Shown piece by piece: positions 8,513 to 18,149 of a stretch of 64,000 nucleotides of DNA. The translations under genes and the position numbers were made by a program. A model generated the notes under the pieces. That model worked only from the letters and a program-made list of their open reading frames with translations. It had not been told where the DNA came from and ran no database searches. Every line of letters begins with the position of its first letter. Position 1 is the first letter of the stretch. The stretch covers positions 405,243 through 469,242 of the forward strand of contig NZ_SMSK01000002.1 of the NCBI RefSeq assembly GCF_004354985.1, written 5' to 3'. The DNA is from Segetibacter sp. 3557_3. Its GTDB lineage: Bacteria; Bacteroidota; Bacteroidia; Chitinophagales; Chitinophagaceae.

Positions 8513-10321
8513 TTACATACGTTCCGGTACGCTAATACCTAATAAGTGCATGCCGTAAGCGATTACTGAAGCAGTTAGTGAGGCAATTTTCAAACGTAAT
8601 GCTTTCTTTCCCGGAGTTTCAGCATTTGCAATCGAGTGTTCAGTATAAAAGGCATTAAAGCCCTTTGCGAGGTTAAATACATAAATGGCAATCTTTGATG
8701 GGTCAAGTTCTGAACCCGCTTCCCTTACCACTACAGGAAATTGTTCAAGTTGCGAAATCACCTGTTTTTCCAGCGGCAGCAATGTATCCTGTCCATCCCC
8801 GAAAACAGGATTTGTTTGAATAGTTCCCTGGCCTTCTTCTATTTTGCGCAACACGCTTTTAATCCGGGCATGGGTATACTGCACAAATGGACCGGTAAAC
8901 CCATGGAAGTCGATGCTTTCCTCCGGGTTAAAAACCATTTTCTTTTTTGGATCTACTCGGAGCAGGAAAAATTTCAGGGCACTAAGACCAAGCACATTAT
9001 ATAGCTCCGATAGTTCTTCAGGATTGAAATCTTTTACTTTTCCAAGTTCTTCTGTTTTCCCTCTCGCTACGGTGATCATCTCATCGAGTATATCATCTGC
9101 ATCTACAACTGTTCCTTCCCGGCTTTTCATTTTACCGGTAGGTAACTCCACCATCCCATAACTCAGGTGATGTATGCCGTTTGCGTAAGGGGCGCCAAAC
9201 TTCTGCAGGATGAGTTTCAAAACCTTCATATGATAGTTTTGCTCATCCCCAACTACGTAAATGCTTTCTTCAGCGCCAAATTGTTCATATTTCTGTTGCG
9301 CCAGCCCAAGGTCCTGTGTAATGTAAACAGAGGTGCCATCCTTACGCAATACCAGTTTTTCGTCAAGTCCGTCAGCAGTCAGGTCTATCCAAACGCTTCC
9401 GTCGTTCTTTTTATAAAGGATGCCCGTTTCGAGTCCTTTCTCTACAATGTCTTTGCCCAGTAGATAGGTTTGACTCTCGTAATAGACTTTGTCGAAGTCG
9501 CTGCCGATTCGTTTATAAGTAACATCGAATCCGGCATATACCCAGCTGTTCATCCGGGTCCAAAGCTCCATAACATCCGGATCACCCTGTTCCCATTGTT
9601 GCAACATCTCCTGGGTTGCCTTCATAATGGGCGCTTCTTTTTCTGCAAGCTCTTTTGCTATTCCGGATTGCACCAACTCTTCGACCTGGCGTTTATACTC
9701 ATCGTTAAACTTAACGTAGTAGTCTCCAACAAAATGATCTCCTTTTGTGCCGGCGCGTTCAGGGGTGTCACCATTACCAAACATTTGCCAGGCAATCATG
9801 CTTTTGCAAATATGAATGCCCCGGTCGTTTACAATGCAGCTTTTAATCACTTCATTGCCATTTGCATGAAGTATTTCTGCAATGCTCCAACCAAGGAAAT
9901 TGTTCCTGAGGTGGCCAAGGTGTAAAGGCTTATTAGTATTCGGTGAAGAGTACTCCACCATTACTTTGCTTCCTGTTGCGGGCTGTTTTCCAAACTGAGT
10001 TGTTGCGTTATGCGCTTCCAGGAAACTGACCCAATAGGCTTGATTAATTACAAGGTTCAGGAACCCTTTTATCACATTATAGCTTGTAAACAATGTGGGA
10101 TGATCTTGCAATAGCTGATCTCCCAGTTCTTTTCCAAGCACATCAGGTGATTTCCTGAGAGGCTTGGTAAGCGCAAAGAGCACAACAGTATAATCGCCTT
10201 CAAACTCGGGTTTTGTAGCATTAATCAGGATATTGGTAGTTGCACCTTCATATTGGTATAATGCGGCAATAGCGTCGAAGGCGGCTGTTCTTATTTTATC
10301 TACGATACTCATTCTCATCAA
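8513..10321 (-). CDS. argS: Arginyl-tRNA synthetase
   Basis: Class I aminoacyl-tRNA synthetase that charges tRNA-Arg. The N-terminal Arg-specific additive domain spans about residues 1-110. The HIGH signature appears as HLGH within PNTNKPLHLGHLRNN, the KMSK region as GKMKSREG, and the C-terminal DALR anticodon-binding domain includes FVQYTHARIKSVLRK. At 602 residues it is full length. The first ATG (10321) gives MMRMSIVDKI; translation could equally start at the third Met. A TACTTTTG box (10330-10337, minus strand) just upstream is a good -7 element, although no clear -33 is seen. Confidence 0.97.
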   Translation of the reverse strand: MMRMSIVDKIRTAAFDAIAALYQYEGATTNILINATKPEFEGDYTVVLFALTKPLRKSPDVLGKELGDQLLQDHPTLFTSYNVIKGFLNLVINQAYWVSFLEAHNATTQFGKQPATGSKVMVEYSSPNTNKPLHLGHLRNNFLGWSIAEILHANGNEVIKSCIVNDRGIHICKSMIAWQMFGNGDTPERAGTKGDHFVGDYYVKFNDEYKRQVEELVQSGIAKELAEKEAPIMKATQEMLQQWEQGDPDVMELWTRMNSWVYAGFDVTYKRIGSDFDKVYYESQTYLLGKDIVEKGLETGILYKKNDGSVWIDLTADGLDEKLVLRKDGTSVYITQDLGLAQQKYEQFGAEESIYVVGDEQNYHMKVLKLILQKFGAPYANGIHHLSYGMVELPTGKMKSREGTVVDADDILDEMITVARGKTEELGKVKDFNPEELSELYNVLGLSALKFFLLRVDPKKKMVFNPEESIDFHGFTGPFVQYTHARIKSVLRKIEEGQGTIQTNPVFGDGQDTLLPLEKQVISQLEQFPVVVREAGSELDPSKIAIYVFNLAKGFNAFYTEHSIANAETPGKKALRLKIASLTASVIAYGMHLLGISVPERM

Positions 10322-10380
10322 TTGGGGGGCAAAAGTACAAATTTAAGCGCCTAACTTCGCAGGCATTCAGATGTGATGCA

Positions 10381-10893
10381 ATGGGAAAGTATATACTGCA
10401 ATTTATTGATCTGTTTTATCCGTTCTTTCGAAGGTTGATGCCACTTCAGACATTCCGTTACGCCGCCTGTGGTGGTTTTAACACTGCACTCGACATCTTC
10501 ATTTTTTTTATCAGCTACAATTACCTTTTTAGAAAGCAAAATGTCGATCTCGGCAATTTGGTTATGAGTCCGCACATTGCCTCCTTTGCTACTGCCTTCA
10601 TCATTACCTTTCCCATAGGATTTTACCTCAGCCGTTATGTTGTTTTCACGTCCAGTAACCTCCGAGGACGGGTGCAGTTACTCCGGTATTTTCTGTTAGT
10701 AATGGCATGTATTGCCTTAAATTATACCTTCATCAAAATTTTTGTCGAGCAGCTCAATATCTATCCAACTGTTTCGAAAATGCTTACTACTGTAATTGTG
10801 GTTACGTTTAGTTACTTCACCCAAAAACATTTTACGTTTAAAACCGCTCCCCGGCCCGCAACAAAAACCATCAAGATCCACCTGCCCGATTAA
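10381..10893 (+). CDS. GtrA family membrane protein
   Basis: A 170-residue protein with four predicted membrane helices and the GtrA-like features RYAACGGFNTALD near the N-terminus and FSYFTQKHFTFK near the C-terminus. GtrA/DPMS-like proteins are thought to help move undecaprenyl-linked sugars across the inner membrane. It is transcribed away from argS and followed after 95 bases by an exosortase-family gene on the same strand. The pairing suggests a cell-envelope role, but the glycan is unknown. Confidence 0.82.
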   Translation: MGKYILQFIDLFYPFFRRLMPLQTFRYAACGGFNTALDIFIFFISYNYLFRKQNVDLGNLVMSPHIASFATAFIITFPIGFYLSRYVVFTSSNLRGRVQLLRYFLLVMACIALNYTFIKIFVEQLNIYPTVSKMLTTVIVVTFSYFTQKHFTFKTAPRPATKTIKIHLPD

Positions 10894-10988
10894 GGATATC
10901 TGAAAACCTTCGCCACATACGTCAGGCAAAGATCAAGGATTGGTCCCCTGCTGTCATTCTGCCGGGCAAATCAGCAAATTATTATTGT

Positions 10989-11612
10989 ATGAGTTGGTTA
11001 CCACAAAACAAAGGTTTCATTTACATTATTAAATTCCTGTGTTGGTTTGCTGTGTTATATGGAGGCACTATTTTCTTTATTGGTTTAACCTCACCGGCAG
11101 GAGGTTTTTACAGCTCCTTTCTCGACAACAACCTCAATTACATCAACTGGTGGCGTACAGCGATTCTGGAAGTCTCCAACATTTTCGCTCATCTTTTTGG
11201 AATGAACACTTTTGTACAACATCCTATGAAACTGAAGGCGGTTGATGGTGCCGGGGTAAGAATGGTTTATTCGTGTATCGGCTATGGTGTAACAAGCTTC
11301 TGGTGTGCCTTTGTGCTTGCTAACGAGGGCAAGTGGCAAAAAAAGTTATTTTGGGCGATTGCGGGCGGGGTAGGTCTGTTCTTAGTTAATTGTCTTCGTG
11401 TATCCTTACTATTACTCGCCGTTCAGAGCCGCTGGCAGGTCAACCGGTTCTTCGACCATCATACCTTGTTTAACATCGCAGCTTATGCGCTGATCTTTTT
11501 CTTGATGTACATATATACACGAAACTCCGCCAGCGACCTTGCTGCTGCCGACCATTTGGCTCTTCAGAAAAAACTGTCTGAACCAGGAAATGTAAGTCAT
11601 CCCGAACGATAG
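10989..11612 (+). CDS. Exosortase/archaeosortase family protein
   Basis: Multi-pass membrane protein of 207 residues with the catalytic triad of exosortases in the right order: Cys96 in YSCIGYG, Arg137 in NCLRVSLL and His157/158 in DHHTLFN. Exosortases are membrane transpeptidases that cut and anchor proteins bearing a C-terminal sorting tail. I found no protein in the window with an obvious tripartite sorting tail (motif, membrane helix, basic end), so the substrate must lie elsewhere. It is short compared with proteobacterial EpsH-type enzymes, which fits the compact Bacteroidota types. Which Xrt subtype it is cannot be told here. The gene follows the GtrA gene in the same orientation. Confidence 0.82.
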   Translation: MSWLPQNKGFIYIIKFLCWFAVLYGGTIFFIGLTSPAGGFYSSFLDNNLNYINWWRTAILEVSNIFAHLFGMNTFVQHPMKLKAVDGAGVRMVYSCIGYGVTSFWCAFVLANEGKWQKKLFWAIAGGVGLFLVNCLRVSLLLLAVQSRWQVNRFFDHHTLFNIAAYALIFFLMYIYTRNSASDLAAADHLALQKKLSEPGNVSHPER

Positions 11613-11795
11613 TAATCGGCTGTGTTTACCTTTTTATTCGTGCTTAAATCAAGGCGGTTACTATTCGGCTAAGTTGGCGTGATTGGGCGTTCACTTGCCT
11701 GACTGATTTTGCAATACAGTTGTTTATTCCCTGCCATATGTAAGTGTGTACCCGATGTTTGTTCGCCCTATGACATTTTTACATTGAAAAATCCG

Positions 11796-11812
11796 TTGGC
11801 ACAATGATTGAA
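11796..11812 (+). promoter_or_regulatory. Possible sigma-54 (-24/-12) promoter of dnaK
   Basis: TTGGCAC-aatga-TTGAA at 11796-11812 matches the RpoN pattern TTGGCAC-N5-TTGC apart from the final C. It lies about 45 bases before the dnaK ATG, giving a leader of roughly 33 bases. No TAnnTTTG box is evident at that position. No bacterial enhancer-binding activator gene is in the window. Confidence 0.4.
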
Positions 11813-11855
11813 CACTTGCCTAGACAATTCGAAAATCAATTTAAAAGCATATTAT

Positions 11856-13763
11856 ATGGGAAAAATTATTGGCATTGACCTTGGAACCACCAACAGTTGC
11901 GTGGCAGTTATGGAAGGTAATGAGCCAGTGGTGATTGCTAACGATGAGGGTAGGAGAACTACACCGAGTATTGTTGCTTTTTTACCAAACGGTGAACGTA
12001 AAGTGGGTGACCCGGCCAAACGCCAGGCAATTACCAATCCATCAAAGACCATTATGAGCGTAAAACGCTTTATGGGTCATAAACATGATGAAATTACCCA
12101 GGAAGCCGGACATTGGAGTTATAAAGTTATTAAAGGTGACAATAATACGGTACGTATTGACATAGACGGCCGTCAATATACCCCGCAGGAGATTAGTGCG
12201 ATGATCCTGCAAAAGATGAAGAAAACAGCCGAGGACTACCTGGGACAAGAAGTAAGCGAAGCAGTGATCACTGTTCCTGCCTATTTTAATGATGCTCAGC
12301 GCCAGGCTACCAAAGAGGCAGGTGAAATTGCTGGTCTTAATGTTAGACGTATTATAAATGAGCCTACAGCAGCTGCACTGGCGTATGGTCTTGATAAAAA
12401 ACATGCTGATCAAAAAATCGCTGTATTCGACCTTGGAGGCGGTACATTCGACGTATCTATTCTTGAACTTGGTGAAGGCGTATTTGAGGTGAAGTCAACA
12501 AATGGTGATACACATCTTGGCGGTGACGACTTTGATAAAGTAATCATGGATTGGTTGGCCGATGAATTCAAAAAAGACGAGGCAATCGATCTTCATAAAG
12601 ATCCAATGAGCTGGCAGCGTTTGAAAGAAGCTGCCGAAAAAGCAAAAGTGGAATTGAGCTCCTCAAGTGAAACAGAGATCAACCTGCCTTATATTACTGC
12701 AGTTGATGGTGTTCCTAAGCACCTGGTTAAAAAGCTTAGCCGTGCTAAATTTGAGCAGTTAAGTGATAAACTTTTCGAAAGGTGTTTAAAACCTTGCGAG
12801 CTGGCATTGAAGGATGCAGGTTATTCAACTAACGATATTAATGAAGTAATCCTAGTTGGTGGTAGTACGCGTATCCCTAAGGTGCAGGAAATTGTAGAAA
12901 AGTTCTTTGGCAAAAAACCAAGTAAAGGAGTAAACCCGGATGAAGTGGTTGCAATAGGTGCAGCTATCCAGGGTGGAGTACTTACCGGCGAAGTTAAAGA
13001 CGTGTTGTTGCTCGACGTTACACCACTTAGTCTTGGTATCGAAACCATGGGCGGCGTAATGACCAGGTTAATCGAAAGCAATACAACCATTCCTACCAAA
13101 AAGACCGAAGTATTCTCCACTGCCAGCGATAACCAGCCAGGTGTACAAATTCATGTACTGCAAGGTGAAAGACCTATGGCGACCCAAAATAAAAGTCTTG
13201 GAACCTTCAACCTGGATGGTATTCCTCCGGCGCCAAGAGGTGTTCCACAGGTGGAAGTTACCTTTGATATCGACGCAAATGGTATTTTGCACGTGACTGC
13301 AAAAGACAAGGGAACCGGCAAATCGCACAACATCCGGATTGAAGCAGGTAGCGGATTGAGCAAAGAGGAGATTGAAAAAATGAAGAATGAAGCTAAAGCT
13401 AATGAGGCTTCAGATAAGGAAGCAAGAGAGAAAGTCGAAAAAGTCAATGCGGCTGATAGTTTGATTTTCCAAACGGAGAAGCAATTAAAAGAATATGGCG
13501 ACAAACTGCCTGCTGACAAGAAACAGCCTATTGAATCAGCGCTCACTCAATTAAAGGATGCCCACAAGTCGCAGGACCTGTCGCAGATAGATACTGCCAT
13601 GGCGGCCTTAAATGCGGCATGGACCTCAGCAAGCGAAGAAATGTATAAAGCAACGCAAAATGCAGGTGGACAGCCAAGTGCCGACGGACAGTCTGCAAAT
13701 GGTACAGCAGATGCGCAGGGTAGCGAAACCGTAACTGATGCAGAGTTTGAAGAAGTAAAATAA
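11856..13763 (+). CDS. dnaK: Molecular chaperone DnaK (Hsp70)
   Basis: ATP-dependent Hsp70 chaperone. The start is ATG 11856 ([18 protein letters not shown]), giving 635 residues; an in-frame extension to 11808 adds 16 non-family residues. The nucleotide-binding domain covers about residues 1-380 (phosphate-1 motif [30 protein letters not shown]), followed by the substrate-binding domain and lid, and an acidic tail ending EFEEVK that matches the EEVK/EEVD-like terminus. grpE and dnaJ are not adjacent. A strong terminator follows. Confidence 0.98.
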   Translation: MGKIIGIDLGTTNSCVAVMEGNEPVVIANDEGRRTTPSIVAFLPNGERKVGDPAKRQAITNPSKTIMSVKRFMGHKHDEITQEAGHWSYKVIKGDNNTVRIDIDGRQYTPQEISAMILQKMKKTAEDYLGQEVSEAVITVPAYFNDAQRQATKEAGEIAGLNVRRIINEPTAAALAYGLDKKHADQKIAVFDLGGGTFDVSILELGEGVFEVKSTNGDTHLGGDDFDKVIMDWLADEFKKDEAIDLHKDPMSWQRLKEAAEKAKVELSSSSETEINLPYITAVDGVPKHLVKKLSRAKFEQLSDKLFERCLKPCELALKDAGYSTNDINEVILVGGSTRIPKVQEIVEKFFGKKPSKGVNPDEVVAIGAAIQGGVLTGEVKDVLLLDVTPLSLGIETMGGVMTRLIESNTTIPTKKTEVFSTASDNQPGVQIHVLQGERPMATQNKSLGTFNLDGIPPAPRGVPQVEVTFDIDANGILHVTAKDKGTGKSHNIRIEAGSGLSKEEIEKMKNEAKANEASDKEAREKVEKVNAADSLIFQTEKQLKEYGDKLPADKKQPIESALTQLKDAHKSQDLSQIDTAMAALNAAWTSASEEMYKATQNAGGQPSADGQSANGTADAQGSETVTDAEFEEVK

Positions 13764-13789
13764 ACTAACGTTAACCTGTTGGTATACCG

Positions 13790-13816
13790 GCCCCGCAATA
13801 TGCGGGGCTTTTTTTT
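13790..13816 (+). terminator. Rho-independent terminator of dnaK
   Basis: Perfect 8-bp GC-rich stem GCCCCGCA / TGCGGGGC (13790-13797, 13801-13808) with a 3-base loop and a run of eight T, 26 bases after the dnaK stop. Confidence 0.93.
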
Positions 13817-13891
13817 GCTCCTGCCCATGTTAGTTCATCCTCGTGGATCGCGAGGGGTATAAAAATTGATACAAGCCTTAAAACAGCAGTT

Positions 13892-14152
13892 ATGTCATCA
13901 TGTAATTTTTCTATTCCGTTTACCGGGCAGGCAGAAGATATACTCAGGAAAGCAGATAGCGCAATTAAAGCCCAGGGTGGTTCATTTGCAGCTAACTCGT
14001 CCGGAGGTAATTTTAATGTAAGCGTATTAGGGAATTCTATTCGTGGCAGTTTTACGGTTACAGGTAACTTGCTCAATGTGGTGATTGACGCTAAACCCTT
14101 CCTGGTGCCATGTAGTACAATCGAAAGCTTTCTAAAAAGCAGGCTTGTTTGA
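13892..14152 (+). CDS. Conserved small hypothetical protein
   Basis: An 86-residue soluble protein with no signal peptide. The pattern is an N-terminal helix (FTGQAEDILRKADSAIKAQGG), then alternating polar and hydrophobic beta strands, then FLVPCSTIESFLKS. It resembles small uncharacterised cytoplasmic proteins found across many bacteria. A shared SFAANSSGGNFNVSVLG-like central stretch suggests a small alpha/beta fold. No function can be assigned. It has its own downstream bidirectional terminator, shared with the convergent gene. Confidence 0.7.
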   Translation: MSSCNFSIPFTGQAEDILRKADSAIKAQGGSFAANSSGGNFNVSVLGNSIRGSFTVTGNLLNVVIDAKPFLVPCSTIESFLKSRLV

Positions 14153-14168
14153 CTGGCTTTACCAAACA

Positions 14169-14204
14169 AAAACGGGCGCATACCTACTGGTATGCGCCCG
14201 TTTT
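14169..14204. terminator. Bidirectional terminator between convergent genes
   Basis: A 16-bp perfect stem (14169-14184 with 14189-14204) around a TACT loop, with A-run and T-run ends, so it can end transcription from both sides. It lies between the genes ending at 14152 (+) and 14219 (-). Confidence 0.92.
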
Positions 14205-14218
14205 ACATAAACTAACTG

Positions 14219-14893
14219 TTATAACTTTATTGCAATTCCGAGATCGATATCGTAAATGCGATATTCATAAGCACCAATAACATCAGCACCGAGATTGCCG
14301 AAATAGTTCTGAAAGCCCGGTAGGGTAACGTTATAAGGTGACAGGGAGCCACTCGCAAACCAAACGATATTTTTCGATTGAACAGAGAAGTTTGCTTCCA
14401 CAAACGAATAGCTCGATCCGGCTTCACTAAGGCGAATCATCTGACCTCCGGCTAAGCCAACCTGTAATGTTGTATTTCTGCCCTGAACAAGATCGTAGCG
14501 TACACCAAAGTCAATTTTCAGTCTTGGTATAAGGGTCGAACTATATTCTTTTGAATAACCCACCACCCCTGGAACAGCGGCAACGCGTTTGAACCCTGAC
14601 TCAATGTTTAGTTGTTGCATATCAAGTCCTGCCGTATTGGTGATAGCGAAACGGTTGTTTACTTGTTTAGAACTCTTTAGCGAGGTAAAAAAAGAGTAGC
14701 TGTTTTTAACGAGCGGTGTTATCAATGATTGATCATAGTTCGGCGTGGTATTGAACGCCATGATGTCTTTTTTAACATTTTCAAAAATGTTTCTTTTTAC
14801 CCCTGCCGCTAAACTAAATTCAATCGGACGCGATGTTTGTGCTCCCGCTGCAAAGCTTATTGTTACCAGGAATGCTGCCAGTTTGATTCTCAT
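14219..14893 (-). CDS. Secreted hypothetical protein, probable small outer membrane barrel
   Basis: Start ATG 14893 gives MRIKLAAFLVTISFAAGAQ, a clean signal peptide cleaved after about residue 19; the longer reading to 14941 adds a charged stretch without function. The mature part (about 205 residues) is rich in alternating polar and aromatic strands (SYSFFTSLKSS, IKIDFGVRYDLV-like segments) and ends in LGIAIKL. This fits a small beta-barrel or beta-rich periplasmic protein. No family was recognised. Confidence 0.65.
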   Translation of the reverse strand: MRIKLAAFLVTISFAAGAQTSRPIEFSLAAGVKRNIFENVKKDIMAFNTTPNYDQSLITPLVKNSYSFFTSLKSSKQVNNRFAITNTAGLDMQQLNIESGFKRVAAVPGVVGYSKEYSSTLIPRLKIDFGVRYDLVQGRNTTLQVGLAGGQMIRLSEAGSSYSFVEANFSVQSKNIVWFASGSLSPYNVTLPGFQNYFGNLGADVIGAYEYRIYDIDLGIAIKL

Positions 14894-14993
14894 TTTGTTT
14901 CTATAATTTTTGAGGCGCGAAAATAGTACACGAAGGAACATGTCCTTGAAAAACTGCCCTAAACATCTGCAGCTTTCTTGAAAGAATCAACAA

Positions 14994-15022
14994 AAAAAGC
15001 CGTTTGGCTTAAACGGCTTTTT
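14994..15022 (-). terminator. Rho-independent terminator of the Tyr/Arg/Asn-rich protein gene
   Basis: Stem AAAAAGCCGTTT / AAACGGCTTTTT (14994-15005, 15011-15022) with a 5-base loop. Read on the minus strand it ends in a T-run, 18 bases after the stop of the gene ending at 15040. Confidence 0.85.
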
Positions 15023-15039
15023 AAAACTTTCGAAACAAA

Positions 15040-15735
15040 CTAGAACCTTCTGTAAGGGCGACCCTCTCTTCCGGGATTACCGGTTTCCCTTAGGTCCGGA
15101 CCCCGTCTGTTATCCCGGAAAGACTCATTTCCCCGCGGAATAGGGTTAAACCGCTTTACATCATTGTTGTTGAATTCACGGCTATCAAATGATCGATTAT
15201 TGTTGCGATCATTGAAGGAACGGTTGTAGTCCCTGTTGTCATAGCGACGCGGATTATTAAATTCATCATTCCGGTAGTTACGACCGTATTCGTTTGATCT
15301 TCTACTTGCAAGCCAGCGACTATGTTCAGGATGTTTTTCGATTATATAGTACCGGGGATCGCGGCTGTCGTAAATGATGGTTTGCGATTGGCCCCTAAAA
15401 TTGCCGTACCTGCTGCGGTAATAATCGTTCCGGCGGAAAGGATCCGGATCATTGACAACAACCTTATAGGAGCGAAACAGATCATAATTGCTGTACCGGC
15501 CGGGAAGTGCGTAAGCGGAAACCCACCGTCGTCCGTCGAAATAGATGAACTGCTGTTGCGGAACGTTATAGTAGAAATCTGCTTCCGGAAAATAGTAGTA
15601 GTCCACAAAGTCGTATCCCACAGGTCCCCATACTGGCTGGTCGCCAATGTTTACCCGGATACTAACCTGGGCGTTAGCGCTTTTGTACATTGCTGTGGCT
15701 AACAGAACGGAGGTTAAAAGGAGTATTTTTTTCAT
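15040..15735 (-). CDS. Secreted Tyr/Arg/Asn-rich protein of unknown function
   Basis: A 231-residue protein with a signal peptide (MKKILLLTSVLLATAMYKSANA). The first half has an aromatic pattern (VWGPVGYDFVDYYYFPEADFYY, then FIYFDGRRWV) seen in Bacteroidota secreted proteins that wrap around Tyr and Trp. The second half is low-complexity, dominated by Arg, Asn, Asp and Tyr (RDYNRSFNDRNNNRSF), and strongly basic. It is likely periplasmic or surface-exposed and partly disordered. Function unknown. It has its own terminator. Confidence 0.7.
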   Translation of the reverse strand: MKKILLLTSVLLATAMYKSANAQVSIRVNIGDQPVWGPVGYDFVDYYYFPEADFYYNVPQQQFIYFDGRRWVSAYALPGRYSNYDLFRSYKVVVNDPDPFRRNDYYRSRYGNFRGQSQTIIYDSRDPRYYIIEKHPEHSRWLASRRSNEYGRNYRNDEFNNPRRYDNRDYNRSFNDRNNNRSFDSREFNNNDVKRFNPIPRGNESFRDNRRGPDLRETGNPGREGRPYRRF

Positions 15736-16011
15736 GTGTTCGTTTGCCCATACTATATGCTAAACAAGTGCCGGATTTTGATAGTTTAGTTAGGGAAATG
15801 TGAACCTGAAAGCTGTTTCGGTTAATTTAGTCCCGTTGTCGGTGACAGTGGAGGATTGCTTATTAAATTGATCCCTGCTCAGCACTTCAGGCTGCTCTAA
15901 ATTACCAGGTAGTGTAGGCACATACCTTACAATAATGCCGGCTACAGCTAATATCGTTGGCTCTAAACCGGGCAGTTTTTCAAGCCAAACGCAAACCTTA
16001 CTGCCGGAATA

Positions 16012-17244
16012 TTATTTTAGTGTCTGCAGTGAACGTTTAATAAGGTCAAGTGCTTCTAAGAGTTGCTCACGATTGATTATCAATGGGGGCGCAAAACGAA
16101 TCTTGTTTCCATGGGTTGGTTTTGCAAGCAAGCCTGTTTTCTTGAGGTTCATGCATAGTTCCCATGCGGCATCAGGGTTTGGATGTTCGATAACGATGGC
16201 ATTTAGAAGACCCTTGCCGCGAATTTCCTTGATAAACGGTGACCCTATTGATTGAAGGTTATGCCGGAATAACGAACCCATCTCCATGGCATTGGCCGCG
16301 AGATCTTCGTCTTTAAGTACCTGTAAAGCAGCTATTGCCACGCTGCAGGCTAGCGGGTTACCACCATAGGTTGAGCCATGTTCGCCGGGTTTGATATTCA
16401 TCATAATCTCATCGTCGGCGAGTACGGCTGAAACCGGGAACACACCGCCGCTAAGAGCCTTTCCTAAAATGAGAATGTCGGGTCGTACGTTTTCGTAATC
16501 GCATGCGAGCATTTTGCCGGTTCTGCAAAGTCCTGTTTGTATCTCATCTGCAATTAACAGTACTTCGTATTCGGTGCAAAGCCGACGAACACCAGCCAGA
16601 TATCCGTCAGTTGGAACAACTACACCTGCTTCGCCTTGTATCGGCTCAACCATAAAGGCTGCTACGTCGTGGTTCTGAAACGCTTGTTCCAGTGCAGGAA
16701 GATCATTGTAAGGCACCAGGTCGAAACCGGGCATGTAAGGTCCAAATCCCCGGTAACTTGAAGGATCTGTAGAGGAGGAAATGGCTGCAAGGGTTCGCCC
16801 CCAAAAATTATTTTCTGCAAAGATTACCCGGGCCTTATTTTCCGATATGCCCTTGCTTACGTATCCCCAGCGGCGGGCAAGCTTAACGGCTGTTTCGCCC
16901 CCTTCAACTCCGGTGTTCATCGCCAGCACTTTGTCGTAACCAAAGTAGCTGGTAATATATTGTGCAAATTCACCGAGCAGGTTATTGTAAAAAGCCCGTG
17001 AAGTAAGGGTGAGTTTTTTGGCCTGTGTTGTTAGCGCATGGATGATTGCGGGGTGGCAATGTCCCTGGTTAAGCGCAGAATAGCCTGAAAGAAAGTCGAA
17101 GTACCTTTTTCCTTCGACATCCCACATATATATTCCCTCACCTCGCTCGAGCACAACGGGAAGAGGATGATAATTGTGTGCATTAAATTTTTCCTCCAGG
17201 GTCATGTAGTGCCCCGGGTCTGCTTTTACTTCAGGTGTGCGCAT
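16012..17244 (-). CDS. rocD: Ornithine aminotransferase
   Basis: PLP-dependent class III aminotransferase. It converts ornithine and 2-oxoglutarate to glutamate semialdehyde and glutamate, linking arginine breakdown to proline and glutamate. The 410-residue protein shows the family hallmarks: the ornithine-binding N-terminus ([19 protein letters not shown]), [15 protein letters not shown], the PLP-stacking [28 protein letters not shown], and the Schiff-base lysine in [21 protein letters not shown] is typical of ornithine rather than acetylornithine enzymes. It is a single-gene unit; neither an arginase nor a P5C dehydrogenase gene is adjacent. Confidence 0.94.
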   Translation of the reverse strand: MRTPEVKADPGHYMTLEEKFNAHNYHPLPVVLERGEGIYMWDVEGKRYFDFLSGYSALNQGHCHPAIIHALTTQAKKLTLTSRAFYNNLLGEFAQYITSYFGYDKVLAMNTGVEGGETAVKLARRWGYVSKGISENKARVIFAENNFWGRTLAAISSSTDPSSYRGFGPYMPGFDLVPYNDLPALEQAFQNHDVAAFMVEPIQGEAGVVVPTDGYLAGVRRLCTEYEVLLIADEIQTGLCRTGKMLACDYENVRPDILILGKALSGGVFPVSAVLADDEIMMNIKPGEHGSTYGGNPLACSVAIAALQVLKDEDLAANAMEMGSLFRHNLQSIGSPFIKEIRGKGLLNAIVIEHPNPDAAWELCMNLKKTGLLAKPTHGNKIRFAPPLIINREQLLEALDLIKRSLQTLK

Positions 17245-17596
17245 AGAATAGTTTGAAAAAAGAAAATTGGTTACAGATCAGTACGTCGGTAACACGGATG
17301 GTCGAGAAAGTCGAGGTTAAGCAGAAGAAAGGCCATAATAAAAGTTGCGTATGCAAGATAGTGTATTAACAGGTTCGTTTCTAGCACTTAGCGTAATGGC
17401 TGGTCTATGGTGTGACCTGGTAGGAAATCCAGGATATGCATGATGATTTCTAAGGTATTTTCCAGGTTTAGTCAATGCAGTGCAAAAGAAGTATACTTTT
17501 ATATGCTTGTTTGTTGTGTATAGCCTATCCTGAGCGGTTAAAATAATAGGTGGAAGAATTGGATTGATAAAAACTTGCGTAAAAAACTGTTTTTCT
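17245..17596. other. Gene-free stretch between rocD and the rpmB promoter
   Basis: About 350 bases between the divergent rocD and rpmB genes. I see no open frame of protein-like composition, no tRNA and no clear hairpin. It presumably holds the rocD promoter at its left end. Confidence 0.5.
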
Positions 17597-17627
17597 TTTT
17601 GATTGTTCGTTGGATTTTCCGACCTTC
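17597..17627 (+). promoter_or_regulatory. Promoter of the rpmB-rpmG-DUF4295-ftsY run
   Basis: TTTG at 17597-17600, a 19-base spacer, then GACCTTCG at 17620-17627, close to TAnnTTTG. It lies 22 bases before the rpmB ATG. Spacing is ideal; the -7 box deviates at two positions. Confidence 0.5.
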
Positions 17628-17648
17628 GCCGTCCGAAAATTTATCATC

Positions 17649-17885
17649 ATGTCGAGAGTATGTCAGGTTACAGGTAAAAAGCCAATTACGGGTCATAAGG
17701 TATCGCACTCGAATATAAAGACCAAGCGTAGGTTTTTACCAAATTTGCAAACCAAGCGTTTCTTCTTGGTTGAAGAAGATCGTTGGATCACGCTTAAGGT
17801 TTCTACCGAAGCGATTCGTACGATCAACAAAAACGGTTTGTCTACTGTAGTGAAAGAACTCAGAGCCAACGGATCGAAAATCTAA
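17649..17885 (+). CDS. rpmB: 50S ribosomal protein L28
   Basis: The start is ATG 17649 ([21 protein letters not shown]), giving 78 residues; the upstream in-frame extension to 17610 is not conserved in L28. The motif [18 protein letters not shown] is diagnostic. First gene of the Bacteroidota-typical run rpmB-rpmG-DUF4295-ftsY, 24 bases upstream of rpmG. Confidence 0.97.
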   Translation: MSRVCQVTGKKPITGHKVSHSNIKTKRRFLPNLQTKRFFLVEEDRWITLKVSTEAIRTINKNGLSTVVKELRANGSKI

Positions 17886-17909
17886 CATTCGTTTTTAAAT
17901 AATTATACA

Positions 17910-18092
17910 ATGGCAAAGAAAGGTAACAGGGTTCAGGTAATCATGGAGTGTACGGAGCATAAAGCAAGCGGTATGCCCGGTACAAGCCGTTACATTACCA
18001 AGAAGAATAAGAAAAATACCCCTGAGCGTCTGGAGTTGAAGAAGTTTAACCCCATTCTGAAGAAAGTAACCGTTCATAAAGAAATCAAATAG
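17910..18092 (+). CDS. rpmG: 50S ribosomal protein L33
   Basis: A 60-residue L33 ([18 protein letters not shown] ... [17 protein letters not shown]). The zinc-ribbon CxxC pairs are missing: only one cysteine (in MECTEHK) is present, so this is the zinc-independent C-minus type. It overlaps nothing and is spaced 24 bases from rpmB and 57 bases from the next small gene. Confidence 0.96.
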   Translation: MAKKGNRVQVIMECTEHKASGMPGTSRYITKKNKKNTPERLELKKFNPILKKVTVHKEIK

Positions 18093-18149
18093 GTCTTTCG
18101 GTATTCAACAGGTTTCTATAAGGTTTATCATCCTATCAAGTAATATATC

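Noticed and set aside
17245-17648. Possible RNA gene or riboswitch between rocD and rpmB.
   Set aside because: No conserved secondary structure was recognised; only the promoter box near the right end is supported.
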